Below are positions 36,164 through 45,190 of a stretch of 64,000 bases of DNA, piece after piece. The stretch is from Marivirga arenosa (GTDB taxonomy: Bacteria; Bacteroidota; Bacteroidia; Cytophagales; Cyclobacteriaceae), in assembly GCF_030503895.2 (NCBI RefSeq), contig NZ_CP129970.2:62001-126000 (forward strand), written 5' to 3'. Positions within the stretch are counted from its first letter, which is position 1; each line of letters starts with the position of its first letter. A program made the translations under genes and the position numbers. Below the pieces are notes generated by a model. That model searched no databases. It saw only the letters and a list, made by a program, of their open reading frames with translations, and was not told where the DNA came from.

Positions 36164-39100
36164 ATGCAGCTAACCAAACTTGAAATAAAAGGATTTAAGA
36201 GTTTTGGTGACCGTATGGTCATTAATTTTGATAAAGGAATTACCGGAATTGTAGGTCCTAACGGATGTGGTAAATCCAATGTAGTTGATGCAATTAGATG
36301 GGTACTTGGTGAGCAAAAATCACGTATGTTACGATCCGATAAGATGGAAAACGTGATTTTTAACGGTACCAAAAAACGTAAGCAAAGTAACTTAGCTGAA
36401 GTTTCTCTCACTTTTAGCAATACAAAAAACCTTTTACCTACAGAATATTCGAATGTAACCATCACCAGAAGATATTATAGAACTGGTGAAAGTGAATATC
36501 TTTTAAATGGGGTTAGTTGTAGGCTTAAAGATATTACGAACCTATTTATGGATACCGGAATTAGCTCAAATAGCTATGCTATAATTGAGTTAAAAATGGT
36601 TGATAACATACTGACTGATCAAGATAATTCAAGAAGAGGCTTATTTGAAGAAGCAGCAGGTATTAGCAAATTCAAAATAAGAAAGAAAGAAACGCTTAAG
36701 AAGCTAAATGATACGGATGCAGATTTAGAAAGGGTTGAAGATTTATTATTCGAAATCGAGAAGAATCTAAAATCACTAGAAAAACAGGCCAAACAAGCTG
36801 AAAAATATTATCAATATAAAGCTGATTATAAAGAAAAAAGTGTCCTATTAGCGAAAAAAACGGTTGCTGACAAGCGAGATGTATTCTTAAATCTTACTAA
36901 ACAGCTTGAAGCTGAGAATGATAAAAAATTAAGCTTCAATAGGCAATTAGCTGAACAGGAAGCAACATTAGAAAAAGGTAAATCAGAATTATTACAGAAA
37001 GAAAAATTATTAGCCAGCAGACAAAAGGCCTTAAATGAGCACGTGAATAAAATCCGTCAGTACGAAAGTGAAAAGAAAATCAAAAATGAAAGACTTCGCT
37101 TTCTTCAGGATAAAAGTGACAGCTTAAAACATCAAATTGAGCAAGATAAACAGAGTAATGAACGTGCTGCATTCAGTATTAAAAGTTTAGAACAGGAAAA
37201 AACATCCGCTGAAAAAATATTCTTTGAAACTGAGCAAAGAGTAGAAGTTTTAAAGGCAGAATATGAAGAGCAGAAAAATAAAACTTCTGCTATCAGGGAA
37301 GAAGTAAACACGCTTAATCAACAACAGAAAACCTTACAAAACGAGGTTTATCAACTAAACAAATCTTTAGAGATAAAAGAGATTCAGCTTTCTTCAGTTA
37401 AGCAAGAATTAGAAAAAAGTAGTACAGATACTACAGAACAATCTGCAAGTTTAGAAGAATTTGATGCTAAGCTTGAAGAGCTTTCTAAATTATTGAAAGA
37501 GAAAAATGAATATCTAAGTAATCTCAAAAACAAGGAAAATCACCTTAATCAGCAGATTGAGGATCATAAAAATACAATCGAACTAATCCGTGAAGAATTA
37601 ACACATTCATCGCGTAAGCTCGATGCCAGAGAAAACGAATACAATCTAACCAAGTCCTTGGTTGATAATTTAGAAGGATTTCCAGAGGCTATAAAATTCC
37701 TTAAGAAAAGTTCTAAGTGGGGAAAAAATGCTCCTCTCCTATCAGATGTTCTTACTTGTTCTGAAGACTATAGAATTACGATTGAAAATTTCTTAGAGCC
37801 TTATATGAACTACTATATAGTGGAAACTGAGGCTCAAGCATTCGAGGCGGTAAATCTACTAAGTGATGCTAGTAAGGGAAAAGCGCATTTCTTTATACTG
37901 GACAATTTTGAAAAGTTTAAACCTTCTGACACCAAACTTTATGACCAGGCTGTAGCCGCTACCGAAATTGTAGAGTATGATGCAAAATACAAAAAGCTAA
38001 TTCGCTTTATCCTTGACAATGTATATGTAGTAAATGGTGATTACCAAGCTATCCCTGATGACAAAGAGAGTATTTTCATAACTCAAAGCGGTAAGGTAAC
38101 CAAAAGAAAATTCAGCATGTCAGGAGGTTCAGTTGGCTTATTTGAAGGTAAAAGAATTGGTAGAGCTAAAAATCTGGAGAAGCTACAAGTTGAAATCAAA
38201 GATCTTAATAAAAAGATTAGCCAGATAAAAGAAAGCCTAGAAAGTAGACAAAATGATCTAGATAATTTAAAAGATCACACTTACAGAGAAAACATTGAAG
38301 TACTTCAAACTGAGATTAATGAGGTGAATTCTGAATATGTTTCTGTGAGAACTAAACAGGAACAATTTGCTCAAATGCTAAATAATGCTGCCAATAAGAG
38401 GGAAGGCATGGAGCAACAAAGAGAAACATTAATTGAAGAAATTGATCAAATTAAACCGGAGGCTAGCGAGAAATCAGAAAAGCTTAAGGAAATAGAAGAG
38501 CGATTAAGTATTATAAGTGAAGATCTTGGCGTTCAAGATGAAATACTAAGCCAAAAATCTTCCGCTTTTAATCAAGAAAATATTGAATTTCACCAGCAGC
38601 AAAACAGAGTTCAAAGCTTAGAACAAGAAATCAGTTATAAGAACACCGCTTTCGATAGTAGTAAAGAAAGGCTTGAAAAAAATCAGGCTGAATTAAAAGA
38701 AAATGAAGAGGCCATTAAAGGGCTTATTGACACTGCTGAAACGAATGATGATGAGTTACTCGGCATGTATGAAGAAAAAGAACAAATTGAGCTGGGGGTA
38801 AATGAAATTGAAAAGGAATATTATAATGCTCGAGGTCAAATAGATGAGATAGAAAAGCAAAGCCGTAATATTCAAAGAAATAAAGAACAGGTTGATGAAT
38901 TTGTAATGCAATTACAAAACAACCTAAATGAAACTAAATTAGATCTTAGTAGCATCAAAGAAAGGCTTTCAGTTGAGTTCGATATCGATTTGGATAAAAT
39001 GATGGCTTCAGAAGAGGATGAAGAAGAACAGAATTCTGATGAGTCTGTAGAAGATTTGAGAGCCGCTGTCAATAAACTGAAAGAGAGAATGGACCGTATT

Positions 39101-39718
39101 GGTCCAATCAACCCTATGGCTATGGAAGCCTATGAAGAAATCAAAGAACGTAATGATTTCATTCTAAGCCAAAGAGAGGATTTACGAAATGCTAAGGAAT
39201 CATTATTGAATACCATCACTGAAATTGATGAAGTCGCTAGAACCAACTTCATTGAGGCTTATGAAAAGATAAAAGAAAATTTCCAGAAAGTATTTAGAAC
39301 CTTATTCACACATGAAGATGAGTGCGATCTTCAATTGTCTGATCCTGACAATCCATTAGAATCCAAAATTGAGATTATGGCAAAGCCTAAAGGTAAAAGA
39401 CCCTTAACCATAAATCAGCTTTCAGGGGGCGAGAAAACTTTAACTGCAACATCTTTACTATTTGCCATCTACTTATTGAAACCTGCCCCATTCTGTATTT
39501 TTGATGAGGTAGATGCTCCATTAGATGATGCAAATATTGACAAGTTCAATAATATCATCAGAGAGTTCTCAAAAGAATCTCAGTTCATTATTGTAACGCA
39601 TAACAAAAGAACCATGTCTAGCACAGACGTTATTTATGGAGTTACTATGGTTGAATTGGGTATTTCAAGAGTAGTTCCTGTTGATTTAAGGGAATTAGAA
39701 GATTCATTGGAAGAATAA
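36164..39718 (+). CDS. smc: Chromosome segregation ATPase SMC
   Basis: 1,184 residues with full SMC architecture: Walker A GPNGCGKSN at about 31-39, long coiled coil (about 165-500), a hinge (about 520-660, rich in G and aromatic residues: KFSMSGGSVGLFEGKRIG), returning coiled coil, then the ABC signature LSGGEKTL near 1085 and Walker B FCIFDEVDAPLDDAN near 1112. It forms condensin-like rings with ScpA and ScpB, which are not adjacent. The start follows the canonical LTKLEIKGFKSF opening. A 61-residue membrane protein follows one base after its stop. Confidence 0.98.
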   Translation: MQLTKLEIKGFKSFGDRMVINFDKGITGIVGPNGCGKSNVVDAIRWVLGEQKSRMLRSDKMENVIFNGTKKRKQSNLAEVSLTFSNTKNLLPTEYSNVTITRRYYRTGESEYLLNGVSCRLKDITNLFMDTGISSNSYAIIELKMVDNILTDQDNSRRGLFEEAAGISKFKIRKKETLKKLNDTDADLERVEDLLFEIEKNLKSLEKQAKQAEKYYQYKADYKEKSVLLAKKTVADKRDVFLNLTKQLEAENDKKLSFNRQLAEQEATLEKGKSELLQKEKLLASRQKALNEHVNKIRQYESEKKIKNERLRFLQDKSDSLKHQIEQDKQSNERAAFSIKSLEQEKTSAEKIFFETEQRVEVLKAEYEEQKNKTSAIREEVNTLNQQQKTLQNEVYQLNKSLEIKEIQLSSVKQELEKSSTDTTEQSASLEEFDAKLEELSKLLKEKNEYLSNLKNKENHLNQQIEDHKNTIELIREELTHSSRKLDARENEYNLTKSLVDNLEGFPEAIKFLKKSSKWGKNAPLLSDVLTCSEDYRITIENFLEPYMNYYIVETEAQAFEAVNLLSDASKGKAHFFILDNFEKFKPSDTKLYDQAVAATEIVEYDAKYKKLIRFILDNVYVVNGDYQAIPDDKESIFITQSGKVTKRKFSMSGGSVGLFEGKRIGRAKNLEKLQVEIKDLNKKISQIKESLESRQNDLDNLKDHTYRENIEVLQTEINEVNSEYVSVRTKQEQFAQMLNNAANKREGMEQQRETLIEEIDQIKPEASEKSEKLKEIEERLSIISEDLGVQDEILSQKSSAFNQENIEFHQQQNRVQSLEQEISYKNTAFDSSKERLEKNQAELKENEEAIKGLIDTAETNDDELLGMYEEKEQIELGVNEIEKEYYNARGQIDEIEKQSRNIQRNKEQVDEFVMQLQNNLNETKLDLSSIKERLSVEFDIDLDKMMASEEDEEEQNSDESVEDLRAAVNKLKERMDRIGPINPMAMEAYEEIKERNDFILSQREDLRNAKESLLNTITEIDEVARTNFIEAYEKIKENFQKVFRTLFTHEDECDLQLSDPDNPLESKIEIMAKPKGKRPLTINQLSGGEKTLTATSLLFAIYLLKPAPFCIFDEVDAPLDDANIDKFNNIIREFSKESQFIIVTHNKRTMSSTDVIYGVTMVELGISRVVPVDLRELEDSLEE

Positions 39719-39719
39719 T

Positions 39720-39905
39720 ATGAACAAAATCTTTTTAATTAGAATAGGAATTACTGCACTAGTATTTTGGATACTTGATGCCAGTCTTATGTATTTAATT
39801 GAAGATAATAGCTTTATTTCACAAATACAGGAATCGTTTTTCAAAGCTATTTTATTCTCCATAATCTTTGGATTAATTATGAGAAAGAAATGGATGAAAA
39901 AATAA
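39720..39905 (+). CDS. Small two-helix membrane protein
   Basis: 61 residues with hydrophobic stretches at about 5-26 and 40-54 and a basic C-terminus (MRKKWMKK). It begins one base after the smc stop and must be co-transcribed. The first helix contains FWILDASLMYLI. No family is recognised. Translation is supported only by tight coupling, a clean start and the terminator directly after it. Confidence 0.6.
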   Translation: MNKIFLIRIGITALVFWILDASLMYLIEDNSFISQIQESFFKAILFSIIFGLIMRKKWMKK

Positions 39906-39935
39906 GGTGGTAATTATTTAACTCTAGTCAAATAA

Positions 39936-39975
39936 AAAAGGCTAGCTTTTAACAAATTGTAAAAGCTAGCCTTTT
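39936..39975. terminator. Bidirectional terminator between smc operon and gap
   Basis: Perfect 15-bp arms AAAAGGCTAGCTTTT (39936-39950) and its complement (39961-39975) with a 10-base loop; A-run on one side, T-run on the other. It serves both convergent units. Confidence 0.9.
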
Positions 39976-40003
39976 ATTATATAAACCTATTTTAGGTTTT
40001 AAA

Positions 40004-41017
<1,014 letters not shown>

Positions 41018-41034
41018 TTACAATAAATTTAAAA

Positions 41035-41066
41035 CAAATATAAACCTAGTTGTTAGTATTATCAAA
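41035..41066 (-). promoter_or_regulatory. Promoter of gap
   Basis: Reading the minus strand: TTTG (41066-41063), 20 bases, then TATATTTG (41042-41035), a full Bacteroidota-type -33/-7 promoter 36 bases before the gap ATG. Confidence 0.75.
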
Positions 41067-41122
41067 TTAGAAGCTCAAAGGTTTAGCTCAGAAAATATTT
41101 TTATATTTTTTTTGAGCTATGG

Positions 41123-41153
41123 TTTGTAATTAAAAATGCAGCTTCTATATTTG
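41123..41153 (+). promoter_or_regulatory. Promoter of the tRNA-Glu pair
   Basis: TTTG (41123-41126), 19 bases, TATATTTG (41146-41153): a perfect match to the Bacteroidota consensus, 17 bases before the first tRNA. Together with the gap promoter it fills the 482-base gap 41000-41481, which otherwise holds only the two tRNAs and the terminator. Confidence 0.75.
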
Positions 41154-41170
41154 CATCTCCATTTACAAAT

Positions 41171-41242
41171 GGCCCGTTCGTCTAGGGGTTAGGACGTCAG
41201 GTTTTCATCCTGGAAACAGGGGTTCGATTCCCCTACGGGCTA
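41171..41242 (+). tRNA. tRNA-Glu (anticodon TTC), copy 1
   Basis: 72 bases fold as a cloverleaf: acceptor GGCCCGT pairing with ACGGGCT, anticodon stem CAGG/CCTG with loop TTTTCAT giving anticodon TTC, and T-arm AGGGG-TTCGATT-CCCCT. The 3' CCA is not encoded. It is identical to the second copy. Confidence 0.95.
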
Positions 41243-41249
41243 CATTTAT

Positions 41250-41272
41250 AATGTTTTAAAAAGTAAAACATT
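41250..41272 (+). repeat. Hairpin between the two tRNA-Glu genes
   Basis: Arms AATGTTTTA (41250-41258) and TAAAACATT (41264-41272) with a 5-base loop, 7 bases after the first tRNA. It may be a processing signal or a weak terminator; the second tRNA shows no clear promoter of its own, so processing is the better guess. Confidence 0.4.
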
Positions 41273-41326
41273 TAGCAAAATTTCAGAAAAAATTTAATTC
41301 TTTTCATAGTAGAATCAAATAACTAT

Positions 41327-41398
41327 GGCCCGTTCGTCTAGGGGTTAGGACGTCAGGTTTTCATCCTGGAAACAGGGGTTCGATTCCCCTACGGGCTA
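41327..41398 (+). tRNA. tRNA-Glu (anticodon TTC), copy 2
   Basis: Identical 72-base sequence to the first copy, 84 bases downstream. The same cloverleaf and TTC anticodon apply. A terminator follows within 5 bases. Confidence 0.95.
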
Positions 41399-41402
41399 CA
41401 AT

Positions 41403-41431
41403 AAAAAAGCTACCTTTTTGGTAGCTTTTTT
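41403..41431 (+). terminator. Terminator after the tRNA-Glu pair
   Basis: AAAAAAGCTACC (41403-41414), 5-base T loop, and its complement ending in a run of T (41420-41431). A typical intrinsic terminator. Confidence 0.9.
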
Positions 41432-41481
41432 TGTTTGTGCCAATTCTTAATTTTATCAAGTCAAATTATATAATAACCTAA

Positions 41482-42756
41482 TTATAAGGTTTCTAACATT
41501 TCCTCTACAGCATTATAAACCTTTTCAATTTCTTCTTTTTTGATTATGTAAGGTGGTAAAATGTAGATTACATTCCCTAGGGGTCTCAATAATATATCTC
41601 TTTCTAAAAAAAATGGATAAAGCTTATGACGCACCTCATTCACATAGGATGTATCTGACTCTGTCTTTAACTCCATTGCAAAGATCGTCCCCAATACTCG
41701 CGCATTCTGAACTTTAGGATGCTGAGAAATCTTATGGTAAAATTCAGTCTGCCACTCCCCTATTTCTTGAATTTTGCTTTGAGTATCTTCATTCACTAAC
41801 AAATCAAAACTCGCAATAGAAGCAGCACATGCAATAGGATTTGCAGTAAAGCTGTGTCCATGAAAAAATGTTTTCATGATATCTGTGCTCTTATAAGCTT
41901 CCATTATTGCTTCAGTACATGAAGTTACCCCTAATGCCATGGTGCCACCTGTTAAACCTTTTGACAAGCAAAGAATATCAGGTTTATGATTTAAGTAATC
42001 AGATGCGAAGTTTTTAGCTGTTCTACCAAAGCCCGTAAAAACCTCATCTGCAATACAAATGACATCTACTTTTTGTGCCATTTCTATCAGTTGATCTAAA
42101 AATGAAGCATCATACATTTTCATTCCAGCAGAGCCCAAAACTAAAGGCTCAAAAATAAACGCTGCTACTTCTCCTAAATGCAATATTTTTTCAAACTTAT
42201 TAAGCAGCTCTGAATGATTTTCTGCAGTAGGCATAGGTAAAAATTCCACTTCAAATAAATAAGGTGAAAAAGGAGCTGAAAAAGGCCCTCTATCTCCTAC
42301 TGACATGGCGCCAAATGTATCACCATGATAAGCACCCTCAAATGCAATTACTTTTTTACGTTTCTTTTCACCTTTATTATACCAATATTGAAAAGCCATT
42401 TTCAAGGCTACCTCATTGGCAGTACTTCCGTTATCAGAATAGAATATCTTAGATTGGTTTTTGGGTAAAATAGATAATAATTTTTCAGCCAGTTCTATGG
42501 CCGGGCTATGCGTGAAACCCGCGAAAATAACATGCTCTAAGTTACTAGCCTGTTTAGCCACTGCTTCGGCTATTTTTGGATGGCTATGTCCATGCAAATT
42601 AACCCACCAACTAGAAATAGCATCCATTATTTTCCGGCCGTCTGGAGTATGCAAATACATTCCCTCTGCCTTCTCTACCATTATATGTTCAAAGCCATTT
42701 AAAAGCTGTGTAAATGGATGCCAGATACTATTTTGATCTCTCTCTAACCAATTCAT
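41482..42756 (-). CDS. bioA: Adenosylmethionine-8-amino-7-oxononanoate aminotransferase
   Basis: Converts 8-amino-7-oxononanoate to 7,8-diaminononanoate with SAM as amino donor. 424 residues with the class III aminotransferase pattern: W-H-P-F-T near residue 13, DGRKIMDAISSWWVNLHGHSHP near 38, the AFEGAYHGDTFGAMSVG block near 138, D-E-V-F-T-G-F-G-R near 238 and the PLP Lys in D-I-L-C-L-S-K-G-L near 268. It is the last gene of the operon and overlaps bioD by 4 bases. Confidence 0.96.
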   Translation of the reverse strand: MNWLERDQNSIWHPFTQLLNGFEHIMVEKAEGMYLHTPDGRKIMDAISSWWVNLHGHSHPKIAEAVAKQASNLEHVIFAGFTHSPAIELAEKLLSILPKNQSKIFYSDNGSTANEVALKMAFQYWYNKGEKKRKKVIAFEGAYHGDTFGAMSVGDRGPFSAPFSPYLFEVEFLPMPTAENHSELLNKFEKILHLGEVAAFIFEPLVLGSAGMKMYDASFLDQLIEMAQKVDVICIADEVFTGFGRTAKNFASDYLNHKPDILCLSKGLTGGTMALGVTSCTEAIMEAYKSTDIMKTFFHGHSFTANPIACAASIASFDLLVNEDTQSKIQEIGEWQTEFYHKISQHPKVQNARVLGTIFAMELKTESDTSYVNEVRHKLYPFFLERDILLRPLGNVIYILPPYIIKKEEIEKVYNAVEEMLETL

Positions 42757-43361
42757 AAATTGTTTTTTAATTCACTTGCATACTTTCTTACTACCTCCTT
42801 ATTTATTTCTTTCTCTTGTTTAATCCTTAAAAGACATTGATACCCGCTATGATGCAAAATAATGCTTTCACTTGAAGGATTAGAAGGGCCATTAAATACG
42901 ATACCTTTTACTTTAATATTTCGTCTTTTTAGTTCGCTTACAGTGAGCAAGGTATGATTTATACTTCCTAAATATAAATTAGCCACTAAAATCACAGGCA
43001 TATCCCATTGCTTGGGTAAGTCAATTACAAACTCAGAATTATTGATCGGTACCAGTGCACCTCCGGCTCCCTCTACCACTAAATTCGGATTGTTCGTTTT
43101 GGGTAGATCAAAATCTTCAGCTCTTAATTCTACATTATCTATTTCTGCTGCATAGTGTGGTGAGGCTGGAGTATTCAATACATATTTTTCAGGAATTAAA
43201 TCTGTAACTAAATTTGATAAGTGAGCTGCCACAAAATCAGTATCCCTAGGAAAACCCGCTTGAATTGGCTTCCAATAATCTGCTTCCAGTGCTTCACAAA
43301 GAATGGTGCTAAATAATGTTTTACCACTGTCAGTTCCAATGGCGGTAATAAAATAGTTCAT
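42753..43361 (-). CDS. bioD: Dethiobiotin synthetase
   Basis: ATP-dependent ring closure of diaminononanoate with CO2. 202 residues, with the P-loop-like G-T-D-S-G-K-T near residue 9, W-K-P-I-Q-A-G near 31 and V-E-G-A-G-G-A-L-V-P near 96. The N-terminus NYFITAIGTDSGKT is the classic start. It overlaps both neighbours by 4 bases, so bioF, bioD and bioA are one translationally coupled unit. Confidence 0.95.
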   Translation of the reverse strand: MNYFITAIGTDSGKTLFSTILCEALEADYWKPIQAGFPRDTDFVAAHLSNLVTDLIPEKYVLNTPASPHYAAEIDNVELRAEDFDLPKTNNPNLVVEGAGGALVPINNSEFVIDLPKQWDMPVILVANLYLGSINHTLLTVSELKRRNIKVKGIVFNGPSNPSSESIILHHSGYQCLLRIKQEKEINKEVVRKYASELKNNL

Positions 43362-44476
43362 TTAAAATATTGATTGATATGGTGACACAAATTTCTTACT
43401 TCATCTTCGGAATTGAAAGCATGTAAACAAATCCGAACTCTTTCTTTTCCTTTTGCTACAGTAGGGCTTAAAATTGGGCGTACATTAAAACCATTTTCAT
43501 TTAAATAATTAGAAAATTGAATAGCATCATTATTGTTTTTAAAAATTACGCCTTGTATTGGGTGATTACTATTGAGTTTCGAAATATCTTGATTCAGAAT
43601 TTCATGGTATAAACTAATATTTTTCTGAAGTTTATCCCATAACTCAGGATGATTCTGCCTATAATTTAAGGCGGCCTCAATCGTTTTGACGTTAGAATAA
43701 GGTAAGGCCGTAGTATAAATAAATTGTCTGCTATAATTAATTAAATACTCTCTTAAGATTTTACTACCCACAACTGCAGCACCATGAGCTCCAACTGCTT
43801 TACCAAAAGTATAAATCCTTGCAAATATTTTATCTTGAATATCTAAATGACAACAATATCCAAAACCAGAGTCACCATGCAATGCCGTAGAATGTGCCTC
43901 ATCTACTATAATATAGGCATCATAGCGATTAGCTAATTCAACTATTTCTAACAATGGGGATTCATCTCCATCCATTGAATAAACTGATTCAACTACAATA
44001 AATATATTCCCCCCTTGCTTATGGAATTTATTGAGTTTCTGTTCTAGATCACTTAAATCATTATGCTTAAAGCTGAAATGCTGAGCTCTACTTAATCTCA
44101 CTCCCTCCTTAATGCAAACATGTGATAACTCATCTATCAGTACTACATCCCCTTTTTGCGGAATTGAAGATAATACGCCAAGATTAGCTACATATCCAGA
44201 ATTAAAAATTAATGATGATTCACCTTTGAAAAATTCAGCTAAAAAAGATTCTAAATCCTCGTGATATTGCTTATTGCCATTTAATAGTCTTGAACCTGAA
44301 GCTCCATTTTCTACAAACTCTTCTATAGGTTGATGTATTTCTGAAACCTGAGCTAAGCCTAGATAATCATTCGAACTAAAATCTATTTGTTTGGGATCAG
44401 CAATTTTCAAGGTTCTAAAACTCCCATTTTGCTTTCTTTTTTGCAATTGGCTCTCTAAAACATCCTCTACCTTCAT
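43358..44476 (-). CDS. bioF: 8-amino-7-oxononanoate synthase-like aminotransferase
   Basis: PLP-dependent alpha-oxoamine synthase of 372 residues. Seen are DFSSNDYLGLA near residue 33, NGASGSRLLNGN near 57, ESVYSMDGDESPL near 163 and the PLP Lys in TFGKAVGAHGAAVVG near 227. Being first in a run with bioD and bioA, it most likely condenses alanine with pimeloyl-CoA/ACP. The fold is shared with glycine C-acetyltransferase, but context decides. No bioB, bioC or bioH is near. Confidence 0.93.
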   Translation of the reverse strand: MKVEDVLESQLQKRKQNGSFRTLKIADPKQIDFSSNDYLGLAQVSEIHQPIEEFVENGASGSRLLNGNKQYHEDLESFLAEFFKGESSLIFNSGYVANLGVLSSIPQKGDVVLIDELSHVCIKEGVRLSRAQHFSFKHNDLSDLEQKLNKFHKQGGNIFIVVESVYSMDGDESPLLEIVELANRYDAYIIVDEAHSTALHGDSGFGYCCHLDIQDKIFARIYTFGKAVGAHGAAVVGSKILREYLINYSRQFIYTTALPYSNVKTIEAALNYRQNHPELWDKLQKNISLYHEILNQDISKLNSNHPIQGVIFKNNNDAIQFSNYLNENGFNVRPILSPTVAKGKERVRICLHAFNSEDEVRNLCHHINQYFK

Positions 44477-44502
44477 CCTTTATATATAAGATTTAATCGA
44501 TG

Positions 44503-44510
44503 CAAATATA
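44503..44510 (-). promoter_or_regulatory. -7 promoter element of bioF-bioD-bioA
   Basis: The minus strand reads TATATTTG, an exact TAnnTTTG box, 27 bases before the bioF ATG. The -33 region overlaps the palindrome at 44523-44534. Confidence 0.6.
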
Positions 44511-44522
44511 ACATTTATACTG

Positions 44523-44534
44523 ATTAACGTTAAT
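44523..44534. promoter_or_regulatory. 12-bp palindrome ATTAACGTTAAT, candidate bio operator
   Basis: A perfect palindrome between the divergent bioF and PorT-like genes, placed 13-24 bases upstream of the bioF -7 box, where a repressor would block the -33 contact. It could also serve the divergent gene. It does not match the classical long BirA half-sites. Confidence 0.4.
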
Positions 44535-44563
44535 GTACTAAGAAACTCAAATGATAATAAAAC

Positions 44564-45145
44564 ATGAAAAAGATTTTACTTTTATCCGCTCTATTTTTTA
44601 CTGGAATAACAGTATCAAATGCACAAATTTTCACAATAGGTCCCAAGGTTGGAATTAGTAATACAAATTTAAGTATTGAAGAAAATGTTGGTCAATATGA
44701 AGCTGGTGATGCAAGATACAGTTATCATGCTGGTGTTTTTGCAAGAATTAAAATCACAGGCTTTTACATTCAGCCTGAAGCTTACTTTAATTCAGTTAGA
44801 GGTGAATACTTAGACCCTAACCGTCCTGTTTCACAACCGGTGAGTTTCAATCAAAACAAAATAGATATGCCTGTTTTATTTGGTTGGAAATTTGGACCCG
44901 TGAGAATTAATGCTGGTCCAGTTGCAAGTTTTAATCTCGATGATTTGGAAGATTTTGAAGACGCGGCTGTAGAAGATTATAAATCAGCGGTATTTGCCTA
45001 TCAAGCAGGGGTCGGTCTAGATATTTCAAAACTTATTGTTGATCTAAGATATGAAGGTAACTTATCTAATCAAGCCACACTAGGTGCTGATGGTAATGTG
45101 AAAGTAAATCAAATTATGCTGAGTGTAGGGTATAAATTATTGTAG
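44564..45145 (+). CDS. PorT-family outer-membrane beta-barrel protein
   Basis: 193 residues: signal peptide (KKILLLSALFFTGITVSNAQ), then eight-strand-like alternation starting FTIGPKVGISNTN, with V-F-A-R-I-K-I-T-G-F-Y-I-Q-P-E-A-Y-F-N near residue 65 and a last strand Q-I-M-L-S-V-G-Y-K-L-L. This is the OMP_b-brl_2/PorT-like pattern of small Bacteroidota barrels. It lies divergent to bioF; no link to biotin is implied. Confidence 0.85.
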   Translation: MKKILLLSALFFTGITVSNAQIFTIGPKVGISNTNLSIEENVGQYEAGDARYSYHAGVFARIKITGFYIQPEAYFNSVRGEYLDPNRPVSQPVSFNQNKIDMPVLFGWKFGPVRINAGPVASFNLDDLEDFEDAAVEDYKSAVFAYQAGVGLDISKLIVDLRYEGNLSNQATLGADGNVKVNQIMLSVGYKLL

Positions 45146-45161
45146 AATATATTTCAAATAA

Positions 45162-45185
45162 AAAAGGCTGGAAATCCAGCCTTTT
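45162..45185. terminator. Bidirectional terminator between PorT-like gene and the CHAT operon
   Basis: AAAAGGCTGG (45162-45171), 4-base loop, complement CCAGCCTTTT (45176-45185), A-run and T-run on opposite flanks. It lies between convergent stop codons 45145 and 45191. Confidence 0.85.
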
Positions 45186-45190
45186 CTATT

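Noticed and set aside
41072-41118. 8-bp inverted repeat AGCTCAAA / TTTGAGCT before the tRNA promoter
   Set aside because: The arms are 31 bases apart and lie between two well-defined promoters; no support for function.
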